Assembly: GCF_001426885.1 (NCBI RefSeq)
Contig: NZ_LMFP01000033.1
Span: 62,263 to 126,262, forward strand
DNA length: 64,000 nt
DNA from: Pelomonas sp. Root1444
Lineage (GTDB): Bacteria > Pseudomonadota > Gammaproteobacteria > Burkholderiales > Burkholderiaceae_C
Reading direction: 5' to 3'
Shown here: piece after piece, positions 41,572-50,874 of the stretch
Layout: every line of letters starts with the position of its first letter
Numbering within the stretch: position 1 is the first letter of the stretch
Position numbers and translations under genes: made by a program
The notes under the pieces: model-generated
Seen by the model: the letters and a program-made list of their open reading frames with translations, nothing else
Told to the model about the DNA's origin: nothing
The model's database searches: none

Positions 41572-42312
41572 ATGCAGACCGGCCCCATCCTCAACATCTC
41601 CTGCTACCTGTTCGTCTCGCTGCCCGACGCGGCGGCCCTGCGTGACCGCCTGCACGCCCGTGCCGATGCGCTGGGCTTGAAAGGCACCGTGCTGATCGCC
41701 GAGGAAGGCATCAACCTCTTCCTGGCCGGCCTGCCCGAGGCGGTGCGCACCTGGGTGGACGAGCTTCGCGCCGATACGCGGCTCAAGGCGCTGACGCCCA
41801 AGGAGAGCTGGAGCGAGACCCAACCCTTCCAGCGCCTGAAGGTCAAGGTCAAGCCCGAGATCATCCGCATGAACCTTCCCACCGTCCGCCCCGACAAGGC
41901 GCCGCGCGCACCCGCGCTGGCCCCTGCGACGCTGGCGCGCTGGCTGGACCAGGGGCATGACGACGCCGGCCGCGAGATCGTCATGCTGGACACGCGCAAC
42001 GGCTTCGAGGTCGACCATGGCGCGTTCGACGGCGCCGTCGACTGGCGGCTGCACAAGTTCAGTGACTTTCCCGCTGCGCTGGCCGCGCACAGGGGCGAAC
42101 TGGCCGGCAAGACCGTGGTGAGCTACTGCACCGGCGGCATCCGCTGCGAGAAGGCCGCGATGGTGCTGGAGGCCCAGGGCCTGACGGCCTGGCAGCTGGA
42201 TGGCGGCATCCTGAAGTACTTCGAGGACACCGGCGGCAAGCATTACCACGGCAGCTGCTTCGTCTTCGACGAGCGCGAGGCCTTGCAGGCCGACCTCAGT
42301 CCCGCGCGATGA
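41572..42312 (+). CDS. trhO: Rhodanese-like tRNA uridine hydroxylase
   Basis: TrhO (YceA) catalyses the O2-dependent 5-hydroxylation of U34 in certain tRNAs. The 246-residue protein has an N-terminal ferredoxin-like domain (ISCYLFVSLPDAAALRDRL, LIAEEGINLFLAGL) and a rhodanese domain with the catalytic cysteine in YCTGGIRCEKAA near residue 190. E. coli TrhO has ~350 residues; this shorter form lacks the C-terminal Cys-rich part, as seen in many proteobacteria. It overlaps the next gene by ATGA. Confidence 0.88.
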   Translation: MQTGPILNISCYLFVSLPDAAALRDRLHARADALGLKGTVLIAEEGINLFLAGLPEAVRTWVDELRADTRLKALTPKESWSETQPFQRLKVKVKPEIIRMNLPTVRPDKAPRAPALAPATLARWLDQGHDDAGREIVMLDTRNGFEVDHGAFDGAVDWRLHKFSDFPAALAAHRGELAGKTVVSYCTGGIRCEKAAMVLEAQGLTAWQLDGGILKYFEDTGGKHYHGSCFVFDEREALQADLSPAR

Positions 42313-43262
42313 ACCGTTTCGGCGACTGGGCCCTGAAGGTCGTTGGCATCCTGCTGATGCTGGCCACGCTCGGCTTTGCGGTCAGCAAGGCGCCGGACCG
42401 CTCGCTGGAAAGCCTGGTGCCGCGCTGGGCGCCGCCGCCGTCGGACTTCGTCGAGCTGGACGGCATGCTCGTCCACGTGCGCGACCAGGGCCAGGCCAGC
42501 GACCCGCTGCCGCTGGTGCTCATCCACGGCACCAGCGCCAGCCTGCACACCTGGGAGGGCTGGGCCGCGCAGCTCGGCGCCACGCGCCGCGTCATCAGCT
42601 TCGACCTGCCGGGCTTCGGCCTGACGGGACCCAACGCGGAGGGCGACTACAGCGACGCCCGCTACGTGGCTTTCGTGCGCGCCCTGCTGGCCCGCCTGGG
42701 CGTGGGCCGCGCCATCGTGGTGGGCAATTCGCTGGGCGGCGAGATCGCCTGGCAGCTCGCACTGGCCGAGCCAGGGCGGGTGGCCGGCCTCGTCCTCGTC
42801 GATGCGGCGGGTTATGACTTCGTGCCCGAGGACCTGCCGCTGGGCTTTCGCGTCGCCCGCATCCCGATGCTGCGCGAGGGCATGCGCTGGGTGCTGCCGC
42901 GCCGCGCCATCGAGGACAGCGTCGTCAGCGTCTACGGCGACCCGGGCCGCATCACCGCCGAGGTGGTGGACCGCTACTACGAATTGACGCTGCGCGAAGG
43001 CAACCGTGTCGCGCTGATGCAGCGCATGGACCAGCTGGCACCCGGCCCGGTCGAGCGGCTGGCGGAGATCAAGGTGCCCACGCTCATCCTCTGGGGCGGC
43101 AAGGACCGGCTGATCCCGCCACGCTGGGGCGAGGCCTTCCACAAAGCCATCCCCGGCAGCCGGCTGGTGGTTTTCCCGAAGCTGGGCCATGTGCCGCAGG
43201 AGGAAGACCCGGCTGCTACCCTTGCGGCCTTGCGCGACTGGCTACCCGAGGTCGCACGCTGA
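42309..43262 (+). CDS. Alpha/beta hydrolase
   Basis: A 317-residue hydrolase anchored by an N-terminal hydrophobic helix (ALKVVGILLMLATLGFAV). The oxyanion segment LIHGTSASLHTWEGW, nucleophile elbow VVGNSLGGE (serine near residue 142), the acid in ILWGGKDRLIPP and the histidine in KLGHVPQEE form a complete triad. It resembles haloalkane dehalogenase/epoxide-hydrolase-like and esterase members of the fold; substrate cannot be assigned. It is translationally coupled to trhO, although no functional link is known. Confidence 0.88.
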   Translation: MNRFGDWALKVVGILLMLATLGFAVSKAPDRSLESLVPRWAPPPSDFVELDGMLVHVRDQGQASDPLPLVLIHGTSASLHTWEGWAAQLGATRRVISFDLPGFGLTGPNAEGDYSDARYVAFVRALLARLGVGRAIVVGNSLGGEIAWQLALAEPGRVAGLVLVDAAGYDFVPEDLPLGFRVARIPMLREGMRWVLPRRAIEDSVVSVYGDPGRITAEVVDRYYELTLREGNRVALMQRMDQLAPGPVERLAEIKVPTLILWGGKDRLIPPRWGEAFHKAIPGSRLVVFPKLGHVPQEEDPAATLAALRDWLPEVAR

Positions 43263-43288
43263 ATACCGTCCCACCCATGAGGTCTGAC

Positions 43289-44068
43289 ATGAAGAAAACC
43301 GCCCTGCTCACCCTCGCGCTGGCCGCGTCGCTCGCCCAGGCGCAAGCCCCCGAATGGAAGAAGCTGCGCATCGGCGTCGAAGGCGCCTATCCGCCCTTCT
43401 CCGAGATCGGCCCCGACGGCAAGTTGAAGGGATTCGAGATCGAGCTGGTGCAGGCGTACTGCGCCGAGATGAAGGCCCAGTGCACGCTGGTGCAGCAGGA
43501 CTTCGACGGCCTGATCCCGGCGCTGCAGTCGCGCAAGGTGGACGCCATCTTCGCCAGCGTCTCCATCACCGAGGAGCGCCAGAAGGTGATCGCCTTCTCC
43601 AAGCCGTACTACAACACCCCGGCACGCCTGATCGCCAAGACCGGCGCGAAGCTGGAGCCGACGGCCGCGGGCCTGAAAGGCAAGAAGATCGGCGTGCAGC
43701 GCGGCACGACGCACGAGACCTATGCCGCCAAGACCTTCACGCAGAGCGAGATCGTGCGCTACGGCAGCCAGGACCAGGTCTTCCTAGACCTGAAGAGCGG
43801 CCGCATCGACGCGACGCTGATGGACTCGCCGGCCGGCGACTTCGGCTTCCTGAAGAAGCCCGAGGGCAAGGGCTTCGCCTTCTCCGGCGGCCCCATCAAC
43901 GACGACAAGATCTTCGGCGTCGGCACCGGCGTCGGCATGCGCAAGGCCGACGAGGCCACACTGGGCAAGAAGTTCAACGCCGCCATCGACGCGCTGCAGG
44001 CCAACGGCACGTTCAAGAAGCTGGCGGACAGGTACTTCGACTACGACATCGCACCGCGCACGAAGTGA
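43289..44068 (+). CDS. aotJ: Basic amino acid ABC transporter, periplasmic binding protein 1
   Basis: A 259-residue exported solute-binding protein of the polar amino acid family (lysine/arginine/ornithine/histidine type). The signal peptide (KKTALLTLALAASLAQAQA) is followed by RIGVEGAYPPFSEIGPDGKLKG-type sequence, DFDGLIPALQSRKVDAI and SGRIDATLMDSPAGDFGF. The ATG at 43289 has AGG about 9 nt upstream; ATG 43277 is in frame but less likely. The gene order binding protein-(binding protein)-Q-M-deacylase-P follows the Pseudomonas aotJQMOP plan for arginine/ornithine uptake, so the symbol is assigned by context. Confidence 0.88.
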   Translation: MKKTALLTLALAASLAQAQAPEWKKLRIGVEGAYPPFSEIGPDGKLKGFEIELVQAYCAEMKAQCTLVQQDFDGLIPALQSRKVDAIFASVSITEERQKVIAFSKPYYNTPARLIAKTGAKLEPTAAGLKGKKIGVQRGTTHETYAAKTFTQSEIVRYGSQDQVFLDLKSGRIDATLMDSPAGDFGFLKKPEGKGFAFSGGPINDDKIFGVGTGVGMRKADEATLGKKFNAAIDALQANGTFKKLADRYFDYDIAPRTK

Positions 44069-44847
44069 TGCGACGCCGCACCGCCCTGGCAGCCGGCCTC
44101 GCCTGGGCGGCTGCCGCTGGCGCCCAGGCGCCACAGCGCCTGCGCATCGGCTTCGCGGTCGGCTACGCGCCCTTCAGCGAAGTCGGCAGCGACGGCCAGT
44201 TGAAGGGCTTCGAGGTCGACGTCGCCCAGGCGCTGAGCAGGCGCATGGGCCTGCCGTTCACCCAGGTCATCCTGGATTTCGACGGCCTGATCCCGGCGCT
44301 GCAGACGCGCAAGATCGACGCCATCATGGCCTCGATGTCGATCACGCCGGAGCGCCAGCAGCTCATCGCCTTCTCGGCGCCCTACTACTTCTCGCCGGCC
44401 CGCATGGTCATGCGCAGCGACGCCAAGCTCGACGTGAGCCCTGCCGGCATGAAGGGCCGGCGCATCGGCGTGGAGCGCGGGACCATCCATGAGCGCTTCC
44501 TGGCCGAGCAGTTCAAGGGCAGCCAGGTGCTGCGTTACGCGACGCAGGACCAGGCCTTCCTGGATCTCAAGTCAGGCCGCCTGGATGCGACGCTGGTGGA
44601 CGCCGTCATCGCACAGTTCGGCTTCCTCAACCATGCCGACGGCCGCGGCTTCGCCTTTGCGGGCCCCGACTTCGGCCGCGATGCGCGCTACTACGGCAAG
44701 GGCATCGGCGTGGGCCTGCGCCAGGCGGATGCCGCGACGCTGGGCCGTCGCTTCGACGAGGCGCTCGCAGCACTGCGCAGCAGCGGCGACCTCAAGGCGC
44801 TGAACGACCGCTATTTCAGTTTCGACCTCGTCAGCCCGCCGCGCTGA
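44068..44847 (+). CDS. Basic amino acid ABC transporter, periplasmic binding protein 2 (paralogue)
   Basis: A 259-residue tandem paralogue of the preceding gene, starting at ATG 44068, which overlaps the upstream stop by one base. Signal peptide ALAAGLAWAAAAGAQA; then RIGFAVGYAPFSEVGSDGQLKG-type sequence and DFDGLIPALQTRKIDAI. Two residues differ in the binding pocket strings (for example EGAYPPF to AVGYAPF), so ligand preference probably differs. The same permease genes likely serve both proteins. The longer frame from 43354 is the shadow of gene 1. Confidence 0.88.
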   Translation: MRRRTALAAGLAWAAAAGAQAPQRLRIGFAVGYAPFSEVGSDGQLKGFEVDVAQALSRRMGLPFTQVILDFDGLIPALQTRKIDAIMASMSITPERQQLIAFSAPYYFSPARMVMRSDAKLDVSPAGMKGRRIGVERGTIHERFLAEQFKGSQVLRYATQDQAFLDLKSGRLDATLVDAVIAQFGFLNHADGRGFAFAGPDFGRDARYYGKGIGVGLRQADAATLGRRFDEALAALRSSGDLKALNDRYFSFDLVSPPR

Positions 44848-44900
44848 GATGACACCACCCCTCGCCCAACCTCGCTTCGCTGAACGCGAGCGAATCCGGT

Positions 44901-44995
44901 CGGTCCCCCGTGGGGACGGCGATGCGCGCCGGATCGACCGGCCCGCACATCGCCTGACGGGCCGGCTTGGGAGCGGCCCGGCGCTCGGCCCGGAA
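44901..44995 (+). repeat. Structured intergenic repeat, copy 2
   Basis: About 95 bp between the second binding protein and the permease, closely similar to 7068-7164. GTCCCCCGTGGGGAC forms the 5' palindrome and CGGGCCG / CGGCCCG the 3' stem. It is preceded by a CTCGCTTCGCT...AGCGA inverted stretch (44872-44893) typical of intergenic Burkholderiales sequence. It interrupts an otherwise compact transporter operon with a 163 bp gap. Confidence 0.7.
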
Positions 44996-45010
44996 CCCTT
45001 GGACCACTGA

Positions 45011-45700
45011 ATGCTGCACGGATTCCTTCCCAGCCTGCTCGAAGGCGCCGCCGTCACGCTGGGCGTGGCGCTGTCGTCGCTCGCCGTGGCCGCGACGCTC
45101 GGCCTGGCCGGCGCCCTCGCCAAGCTCTCCCGGTCGCGCATCGCGCGCGCCATCGCGGGCACCTACACGACGCTGATCCGCGGCGTGCCCGACCTGGTGC
45201 TGATGCTGCTCGTCTTCTACGGCGGCCAGGTCGCCGTCAACACCGTGGCGCCCATGCTTGGCCATGAGGACTACATCGACATCGACCCCTTCGTGGCCGG
45301 CGTGCTGACCATCGGTTTCATCTTCGGCGCCTACCTGACCGAGGCCTTCCGTGGCGCCTTCTTGGCCGTGCCGCCGGGGCAGCGCGAGGCCGGCCTGGCC
45401 TACGGCATGAGCCGGCCACAGGTGCTGTGGCGCATCACGCTGCCGCAGATGCTGCGCCATGCGCTGCCGGGGCTGTCCAACAACTGGCTGGTGCTCATCA
45501 AGAGCACGGCCATCGTGTCGGTCATCGGCCTGTCAGACCTGATGACGCGCGGCCAGCAGGCGGCGGGCAACACGCGCGAGCCGTTCAGCTTCTATCTCGC
45601 CGTGGCGCTGATCTATCTGGTCTTCACCAGCGTGTCGGAACTCGCGTTCAGCTGGGCGAACAAGCGCCTGGCCATCGGGGTCAGGGAGGGCCGGCTGTGA
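45011..45700 (+). CDS. aotQ: Basic amino acid ABC transporter permease
   Basis: A 229-residue HisQ/ArtQ-type inner-membrane permease with about five helices and the coupling EAA-like loop GQREAGLAYGMSRPQVLWRITLP. It starts LHGFLPSLLEGAAVTLGVAL. It forms a heterodimer with the product of the next gene, which overlaps it by GTGA. The sequence does not show whether histidine, arginine or ornithine is carried; the aot-like gene order favours arginine/ornithine. Confidence 0.92.
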   Translation: MLHGFLPSLLEGAAVTLGVALSSLAVAATLGLAGALAKLSRSRIARAIAGTYTTLIRGVPDLVLMLLVFYGGQVAVNTVAPMLGHEDYIDIDPFVAGVLTIGFIFGAYLTEAFRGAFLAVPPGQREAGLAYGMSRPQVLWRITLPQMLRHALPGLSNNWLVLIKSTAIVSVIGLSDLMTRGQQAAGNTREPFSFYLAVALIYLVFTSVSELAFSWANKRLAIGVREGRL

Positions 45701-46383
45701 ACTTCGAGGCTATCGTCGAGAACTTCCCGATGTACCTGTCGGGCCTGGCCGTCACGCTCAAGCTGCTGGCGTTGTCGCTGGCCTGCGGCCTGCTGGCGGC
45801 CGTGCCGCTGGCGCTGGTGCGCACCGTCTCCAGGGGCTGGCCGTCGCGCGCGGTCTGGGCCTACACCTATGTGTTCCGCGGCACGCCGATGCTGGTGCAG
45901 CTGTTCCTCTGCTACTACGGCCTGGCACAGTTCGACGCCGTGCGCGACAGCTGGGCCTGGCCGTGGCTGTCGTCGGCCACCTTCTGCGCCTGGCTGACCT
46001 TCACGCTCAACACCGCCGCCTACACGACCGAGATCATCGCGGGCAGCATCCGCGCACTGCCGGCCGGCGAGATCGAGGCCGCCAAGGCGCTGGGCATGGG
46101 CCGCGGCCTGCTGCTGCGCCGCATCGTGCTGCCGGCGGCGCTGCGCCGCGCGCTGCCGGCCTATGGCAACGAAGCCATCTTCATGTTGCACGGCACCTCG
46201 CTGGCCAGCGTCGTCACGCTGCTGGACCTCACCGGCGCCGCCCGCGCCGTCAATGCCAAGTACTACCTGCCCTTCGAAGCCTTCATCACCGCTGGCGCCT
46301 TCTACTTCGTCCTCACGCTGGGCCTCGTCGGCCTGTTCCGCTGGGCCGAGGCACGCTGGCTGAAACCCATGATGAGCCGCTAG
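45697..46383 (+). CDS. aotM: Basic amino acid ABC transporter permease
   Basis: A 228-residue HisM/ArtM-type permease from GTG 45697, which overlaps aotQ by 4 nt. It contains YLSGLAVTLKLLALSLACGL, the TYVFRGTPMLVQLFL signature and the coupling loop GEIEAAKALGMGRGLLLRRIVLP. With AotQ it builds the membrane channel of the transporter. Thirteen nucleotides separate it from the deacylase gene. Confidence 0.92.
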   Translation: MNFEAIVENFPMYLSGLAVTLKLLALSLACGLLAAVPLALVRTVSRGWPSRAVWAYTYVFRGTPMLVQLFLCYYGLAQFDAVRDSWAWPWLSSATFCAWLTFTLNTAAYTTEIIAGSIRALPAGEIEAAKALGMGRGLLLRRIVLPAALRRALPAYGNEAIFMLHGTSLASVVTLLDLTGAARAVNAKYYLPFEAFITAGAFYFVLTLGLVGLFRWAEARWLKPMMSR

Positions 46384-46396
46384 AGCGGTCAAGACC

Positions 46397-47533
46397 ATGC
46401 ACACCGTCCGTCATCCTCTCCTCTCGCCCGCCCCCGGCACGCAGCGTGAACTGGTCTCGCTGCACTACGGCCCCGATGCCCAGTCCAGCGGCGGGCAGAA
46501 GGCCTACATCCAGGCCTCGCTGCATGCCGACGAACTGCCCGGCATGCTGGTCGCCCACCATCTGCGCCGCCTGCTCGATGAGCTGGACGCGGCGGGCCAG
46601 ATCAGCGGCGAGATCATCCTCGTGCCCATGGCCAACCCCATTGGCCTGAGCCAGTTCGTCATGCACGGCCACCAGGGCCGCTTCGAGCTGACGACGGGGG
46701 AGAACTTCAACCGCCACTACCCCGACCAGATCGCCAACGTGGCGCAGGCCGTCGAGTCCGAGCTCGGACTGGATGCCGCCGCCAACGTCGCCGTGCTGCG
46801 GCGTGCGCTGAAGTCGGCGGTGCTGTCGTCGCCGGTCGAGACCGAGCTGCAATCGCAGCGCCGCACGCTGCTGGGCCTGTCCTGCGACGCCGACATCGTG
46901 CTGGACCTGCACTGCGACGCCCAGGCGCTGATGCACCTCTACACCGAGACGCCCTGCTGGCCCGACTGCGAACCGCTGGCGCGCTTCCTGCGCTCGCGCG
47001 TGGCGCTGCTGGCGCAGGACTCGGGCGACAACCCGTTCGACGAGGCCTGCTCGCAGGTCTGGTGGAAGTGGGACCGGCACTTCAACGCCCAGGGCCTGCG
47101 CTTCCCCATCCCGCAGGCCTGCCTGTCCGTGACGGTGGAGCTGCGCGGCGCGGTCGACGTGACGCACGAGCTGGCCGCGGCCGATGCGCAGCACATCGTC
47201 GACTTCCTGCGCTGGCGGGGGCTCATCGCCGGTGACAAGCCCGCGCTGCCCGACCCCGTCGGCGACGCCCGGCCGCTGGCCGGCAGCATGCCCATCAAGG
47301 CACCGGTGGCCGGCGTGCTGACGTTTTTGAAAGAGGTGGGGGCCGAGGTGCAGGCCGGTGAAGTGCTGGCGCAGGTCATCGACCCCGTCACGGCCGAGGT
47401 CACCGAGTTGAAGAGCCCCGTCGAGGGCCTGTTCTTCGCGCGCGACTTCGTGCGCTTCGCGAGCGCCGGCATGCGCATTGCCAAGGTCGCGGGGCGCGAA
47501 GCGCTGCGCACCGGCAAGCTGCTGGGGGCCTGA
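46397..47533 (+). CDS. aotO: Succinylglutamate desuccinylase/aspartoacylase-family deacylase (aotO type)
   Basis: A 378-residue cytosolic M14-like zinc hydrolase. HADELPGM near residue 42 supplies the zinc His and Glu, and DLHCDAQ near residue 170 supplies the second histidine; GENFNRHYPD is a further family motif. The C-terminal ~90 residues (PIKAPVAGVLTFLKEVG..VQAGEVLAQV) look like a lipoyl/biotinyl-type beta-sandwich, common in this subgroup. A homologue sits in the same place of the Pseudomonas aot operon, where its role is unknown. It may deacylate an imported acylated amino acid; this is inference. Confidence 0.85.
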   Translation: MHTVRHPLLSPAPGTQRELVSLHYGPDAQSSGGQKAYIQASLHADELPGMLVAHHLRRLLDELDAAGQISGEIILVPMANPIGLSQFVMHGHQGRFELTTGENFNRHYPDQIANVAQAVESELGLDAAANVAVLRRALKSAVLSSPVETELQSQRRTLLGLSCDADIVLDLHCDAQALMHLYTETPCWPDCEPLARFLRSRVALLAQDSGDNPFDEACSQVWWKWDRHFNAQGLRFPIPQACLSVTVELRGAVDVTHELAAADAQHIVDFLRWRGLIAGDKPALPDPVGDARPLAGSMPIKAPVAGVLTFLKEVGAEVQAGEVLAQVIDPVTAEVTELKSPVEGLFFARDFVRFASAGMRIAKVAGREALRTGKLLGA

Positions 47534-47537
47534 CCCG

Positions 47538-48311
<774 letters not shown>

Positions 48312-48349
48312 AGCCCGCCGTCCGGTCTCGGCCCGCGAAATCCGGCCGG

Positions 48350-48366
48350 CTCCGCCGCCAGCGGAG
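48350..48366 (+). terminator. Weak hairpin after the aot-like operon
   Basis: CTCCGC (48350-48355) pairs with GCGGAG (48361-48366) around a 5 nt loop, followed by only TT. It may slow or end transcription of the transporter operon, but the tail is too poor for a confident call. Confidence 0.3.
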
Positions 48367-48372
48367 TTAGCC

Positions 48373-48741
48373 ATGCACCGCGCGCTGATCCAGCTGCTGT
48401 GGCGCGCTCTGGCGGTGCTGAGCCTGGTGCTGGCGGTGATCGGCGCGGTGCTGCCGGTGATGCCGACAGTGCCCTTCCTGCTCGTGGCCGCCTGGGCGGC
48501 CGGCAAGGGCTGGCCGCGGCTGGAGACCTGGCTGCTCAATCACGCGCACTTCGGCCCCCACATCCGCGCCTGGCGCGAACGCGGCGCCGTGCCGCGCCGG
48601 GCCAAGTGGATCGCCACGGTCATGATGTGCGGCAGCGCGCTGATGATGCAGTTCACGCCGCTGCCGCTATTCATCAGGATCGGCGTGCCGGCCGTGATGG
48701 CGGCCGTGGCGATCTGGCTGTGGCGGCGGCCTGAATCCTAG
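48373..48741 (+). CDS. DUF454/YbaN family inner-membrane protein
   Basis: A 122-residue membrane protein of the YbaN family with the family string GAVLPVMPTVPFLLVAAWA near residue 22 and about three to four hydrophobic segments; a basic loop (RAWRERGAVPRRAKW) lies in the middle. The function of the family is unknown. The gene starts 61 nt after aotP and converges on prlC, sharing the CTAG at their ends. Confidence 0.88.
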   Translation: MHRALIQLLWRALAVLSLVLAVIGAVLPVMPTVPFLLVAAWAAGKGWPRLETWLLNHAHFGPHIRAWRERGAVPRRAKWIATVMMCGSALMMQFTPLPLFIRIGVPAVMAAVAIWLWRRPES

Positions 48742-50789
48742 GCCAGCAGGCCGCGGTCCTTGAGCATCGGCTCCACGACCGGGTCGCGGCCCCGGAAGGC
48801 CCTGAACGCCTCGCCCGGCTCGCGGCTGTTGCCGCTCGAATAGATGCACTCGCGCAGCCGCGCGGCCACGCCGGCGTCGAAGACGTCGCCGGCCTCGACG
48901 AACGCGTCGAAGGCATCGCAGTCCAGCACCTCGGCCCACAGGTAGACGTAGTAGCCCGCGGCATAGCCGGCACTGCTGAACAGGTGCTGGAAGTGTGTCA
49001 GCCGGTGGTTCACGCCAACTTCGGGCGGCAGCTTCCAGCGCGCCAGCGTCTCGGCCTCGAAGGCAACGACGTCCGCCGGCGCCTCGGGCAGCGCATGCGC
49101 CGCCATGTCCACGAGGGCGCTGGCGGTGTAGCGCAGCGTCTCGTAGCCCTGTCCGAACTGGCGCGCGGCCTGCACCTTGGCCAGCAGCGCGTCGGGCAGC
49201 GGCTCGTCGGTCTGCCAGTGGCGCGCGAAGGTCTTGAGCACCTGCGGTTCGGCCATCCAGTGTTCGTAGAGTTGGGACGGCAGCTCGACGAAATCGCGCA
49301 GCACCTGCGTGCCGGACAGGCGCTCATGCTCGACGTCGCTCAGCAAGCCGTGCAGGCCATGGCCGAATTCGTGGAACAGCGTGCGCACGTCATCGAAGCT
49401 GAGCAGCGTCGGTTCGCCGGCCGCCCCGCGCGCGAAGTTGTTGTTGTTCAGGATGACGGGCGTGGTGCCGAGCGCGCGGCTCTGGTTGCGCAGCGCGTTC
49501 ATCCACGCACCGCTGCGTTTGGTCGGCCGGGCGAAGTTGTCCTGCAGGAAGAGGCCGCTCAAGCGACCGGCCGCATCCAACACCTCGTAGGCGCGCACGT
49601 CGGGGTGATAGCCCGCGATGTCGGGCCGCGCCTTGAACTGCAGGCCGAACAGGCGGCTGGCGCAGTCGAACATCGCCGCCACCATGCGGTCCAGCGAGAA
49701 ATAGGGTTTGACCTCAGCCTCGTCCAGCTCGAAGCGGGCGCGCTTGGCCTGCTCGGCGTAGAAGCGCCAATCCCAGGGCGCCAGCGCATGCGTGGCGCCG
49801 GCCGCGGCCATGGCGCCCTGCACGGCCTCGCGCTCGCGCGCCTGCGCAGCCAGGGCCGGTTGCCAGACGCGCTCCAGCAGGCCCATGACGGCACCCTGGC
49901 TGCGCGCCATCGTGTCTTCCAGCGCGTAGTCGGCGTAGCAGGCGTGGCCGTGCAGCCGGGCCTGCTCGGCACGAAGCGCCAGGATCTCGCGGCAGATGGC
50001 GCGGTTGTCGGTCGCGCCGGTGTCGTCACCGCGGCCCACCCAGGCGCGCCAGGCCTGCTCACGCAGGTCGCGGCGCGCGCTGAACGACAGGAAGGGCACG
50101 ATCAGCGAGCGCGACAGCGTGATGACATGGACGCTCCCGCCGTCCACCTCGCCCAGCCCGCGGTCCACGGCCGCCTGGCGCGCCGCCGCTCGCAAGAAAT
50201 CCGGCAGGCCGGCCAACTCGTCCTCGGTGGCCAGGCGCAGCTGGTAGCCGTTCTCCGCCGCCAGCACGTTCTGCGCGAAGCGCGTGTTCAGCTCGGCCAG
50301 GCGTGACATGACGGCGGCATAGCGCGCCTTGGCCTCGGGCGCCAGACGGGCGCCGGCGCGCAAGAAGTCCAGGTGCACGCGCTCCAGCAACCGGCGTTGC
50401 TCGGCGCCGAGGCCCAGGCGTTCACGCTGCTCGAACAGCGCCTCGATGCGCGCAAACAGGCCGGCGTGCATGTAGACGGCGCTGTTGTGGGCGGCCAGTG
50501 GCGCGGCCAGCGCGCGCTGCACGGCCTGCAGCTCGGGCGACGTGGCCGACGCCGCCAGCGTGTAGAAGAGGTGCTCCAGCCGCGTGAGCCGGCGGCCGCT
50601 GGCATCGAAGGCGGCCACGGTGTTGGCAAAGCTCGGCGCCTCGGCCTGGGCCGCGATCGCGTCAATCTCGGCGCGGTGCTCGGCGAGGGCGGTGTCGAAG
50701 GCGGGCTGGAAATGCGCCGGATGGATGTCGGCGAAGGGCGGCAGGCCGTGTGGGCCGGCCCAGTCCTGCAGCAGCGGGTTGGTGCTCAT
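48738..50789 (-). CDS. prlC: M3 family metallopeptidase, oligopeptidase A-like
   Basis: A 683-residue cytosolic zinc peptidase. The zinc motif HEFGHGLHGLL (near residue 470) and the third ligand glutamate downstream are present, and the C-terminal GYAAGYYVYLWAEVLDCDAF is typical of oligopeptidase A/PrlC. Length fits (E. coli OpdA 680). It degrades short peptides, including cleaved signal peptides. It is followed on its own strand by nothing close; upstream lies an intrinsic terminator of the preceding gene, so it must have its own promoter within 50790-50808 or read-through. Confidence 0.95.
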   Translation of the reverse strand: MSTNPLLQDWAGPHGLPPFADIHPAHFQPAFDTALAEHRAEIDAIAAQAEAPSFANTVAAFDASGRRLTRLEHLFYTLAASATSPELQAVQRALAAPLAAHNSAVYMHAGLFARIEALFEQRERLGLGAEQRRLLERVHLDFLRAGARLAPEAKARYAAVMSRLAELNTRFAQNVLAAENGYQLRLATEDELAGLPDFLRAAARQAAVDRGLGEVDGGSVHVITLSRSLIVPFLSFSARRDLREQAWRAWVGRGDDTGATDNRAICREILALRAEQARLHGHACYADYALEDTMARSQGAVMGLLERVWQPALAAQAREREAVQGAMAAAGATHALAPWDWRFYAEQAKRARFELDEAEVKPYFSLDRMVAAMFDCASRLFGLQFKARPDIAGYHPDVRAYEVLDAAGRLSGLFLQDNFARPTKRSGAWMNALRNQSRALGTTPVILNNNNFARGAAGEPTLLSFDDVRTLFHEFGHGLHGLLSDVEHERLSGTQVLRDFVELPSQLYEHWMAEPQVLKTFARHWQTDEPLPDALLAKVQAARQFGQGYETLRYTASALVDMAAHALPEAPADVVAFEAETLARWKLPPEVGVNHRLTHFQHLFSSAGYAAGYYVYLWAEVLDCDAFDAFVEAGDVFDAGVAARLRECIYSSGNSREPGEAFRAFRGRDPVVEPMLKDRGLLA

Positions 50790-50808
50790 GCGAGGGCCTT
50801 TCGATGGC

Positions 50809-50845
50809 GGAAAAGAAAAAGGGCCGCGTCCTGCCGGAGCGGCCC
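50809..50845 (-). terminator. Strong intrinsic terminator of the coiled-coil protein gene
   Basis: On the minus strand GGGCCGC and GCGGCCC (50821-50845) form a 7 bp GC stem with an 11 nt loop, followed by TTTTTCTTTTCC (50820-50809). This is a textbook Rho-independent terminator placed about 30 nt after the 50875 stop codon, just before prlC. Confidence 0.9.
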
Positions 50846-50874
50846 GTCGTCAGCGGTTCAGCGGCTGGCGGCGA

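Noticed and set aside
48312-48372. Third copy of the intergenic repeat before the DUF454 gene
   Set aside because: Only a generic GC-rich hairpin is shared; the ordered blocks of the 7068 and 44901 copies are missing.
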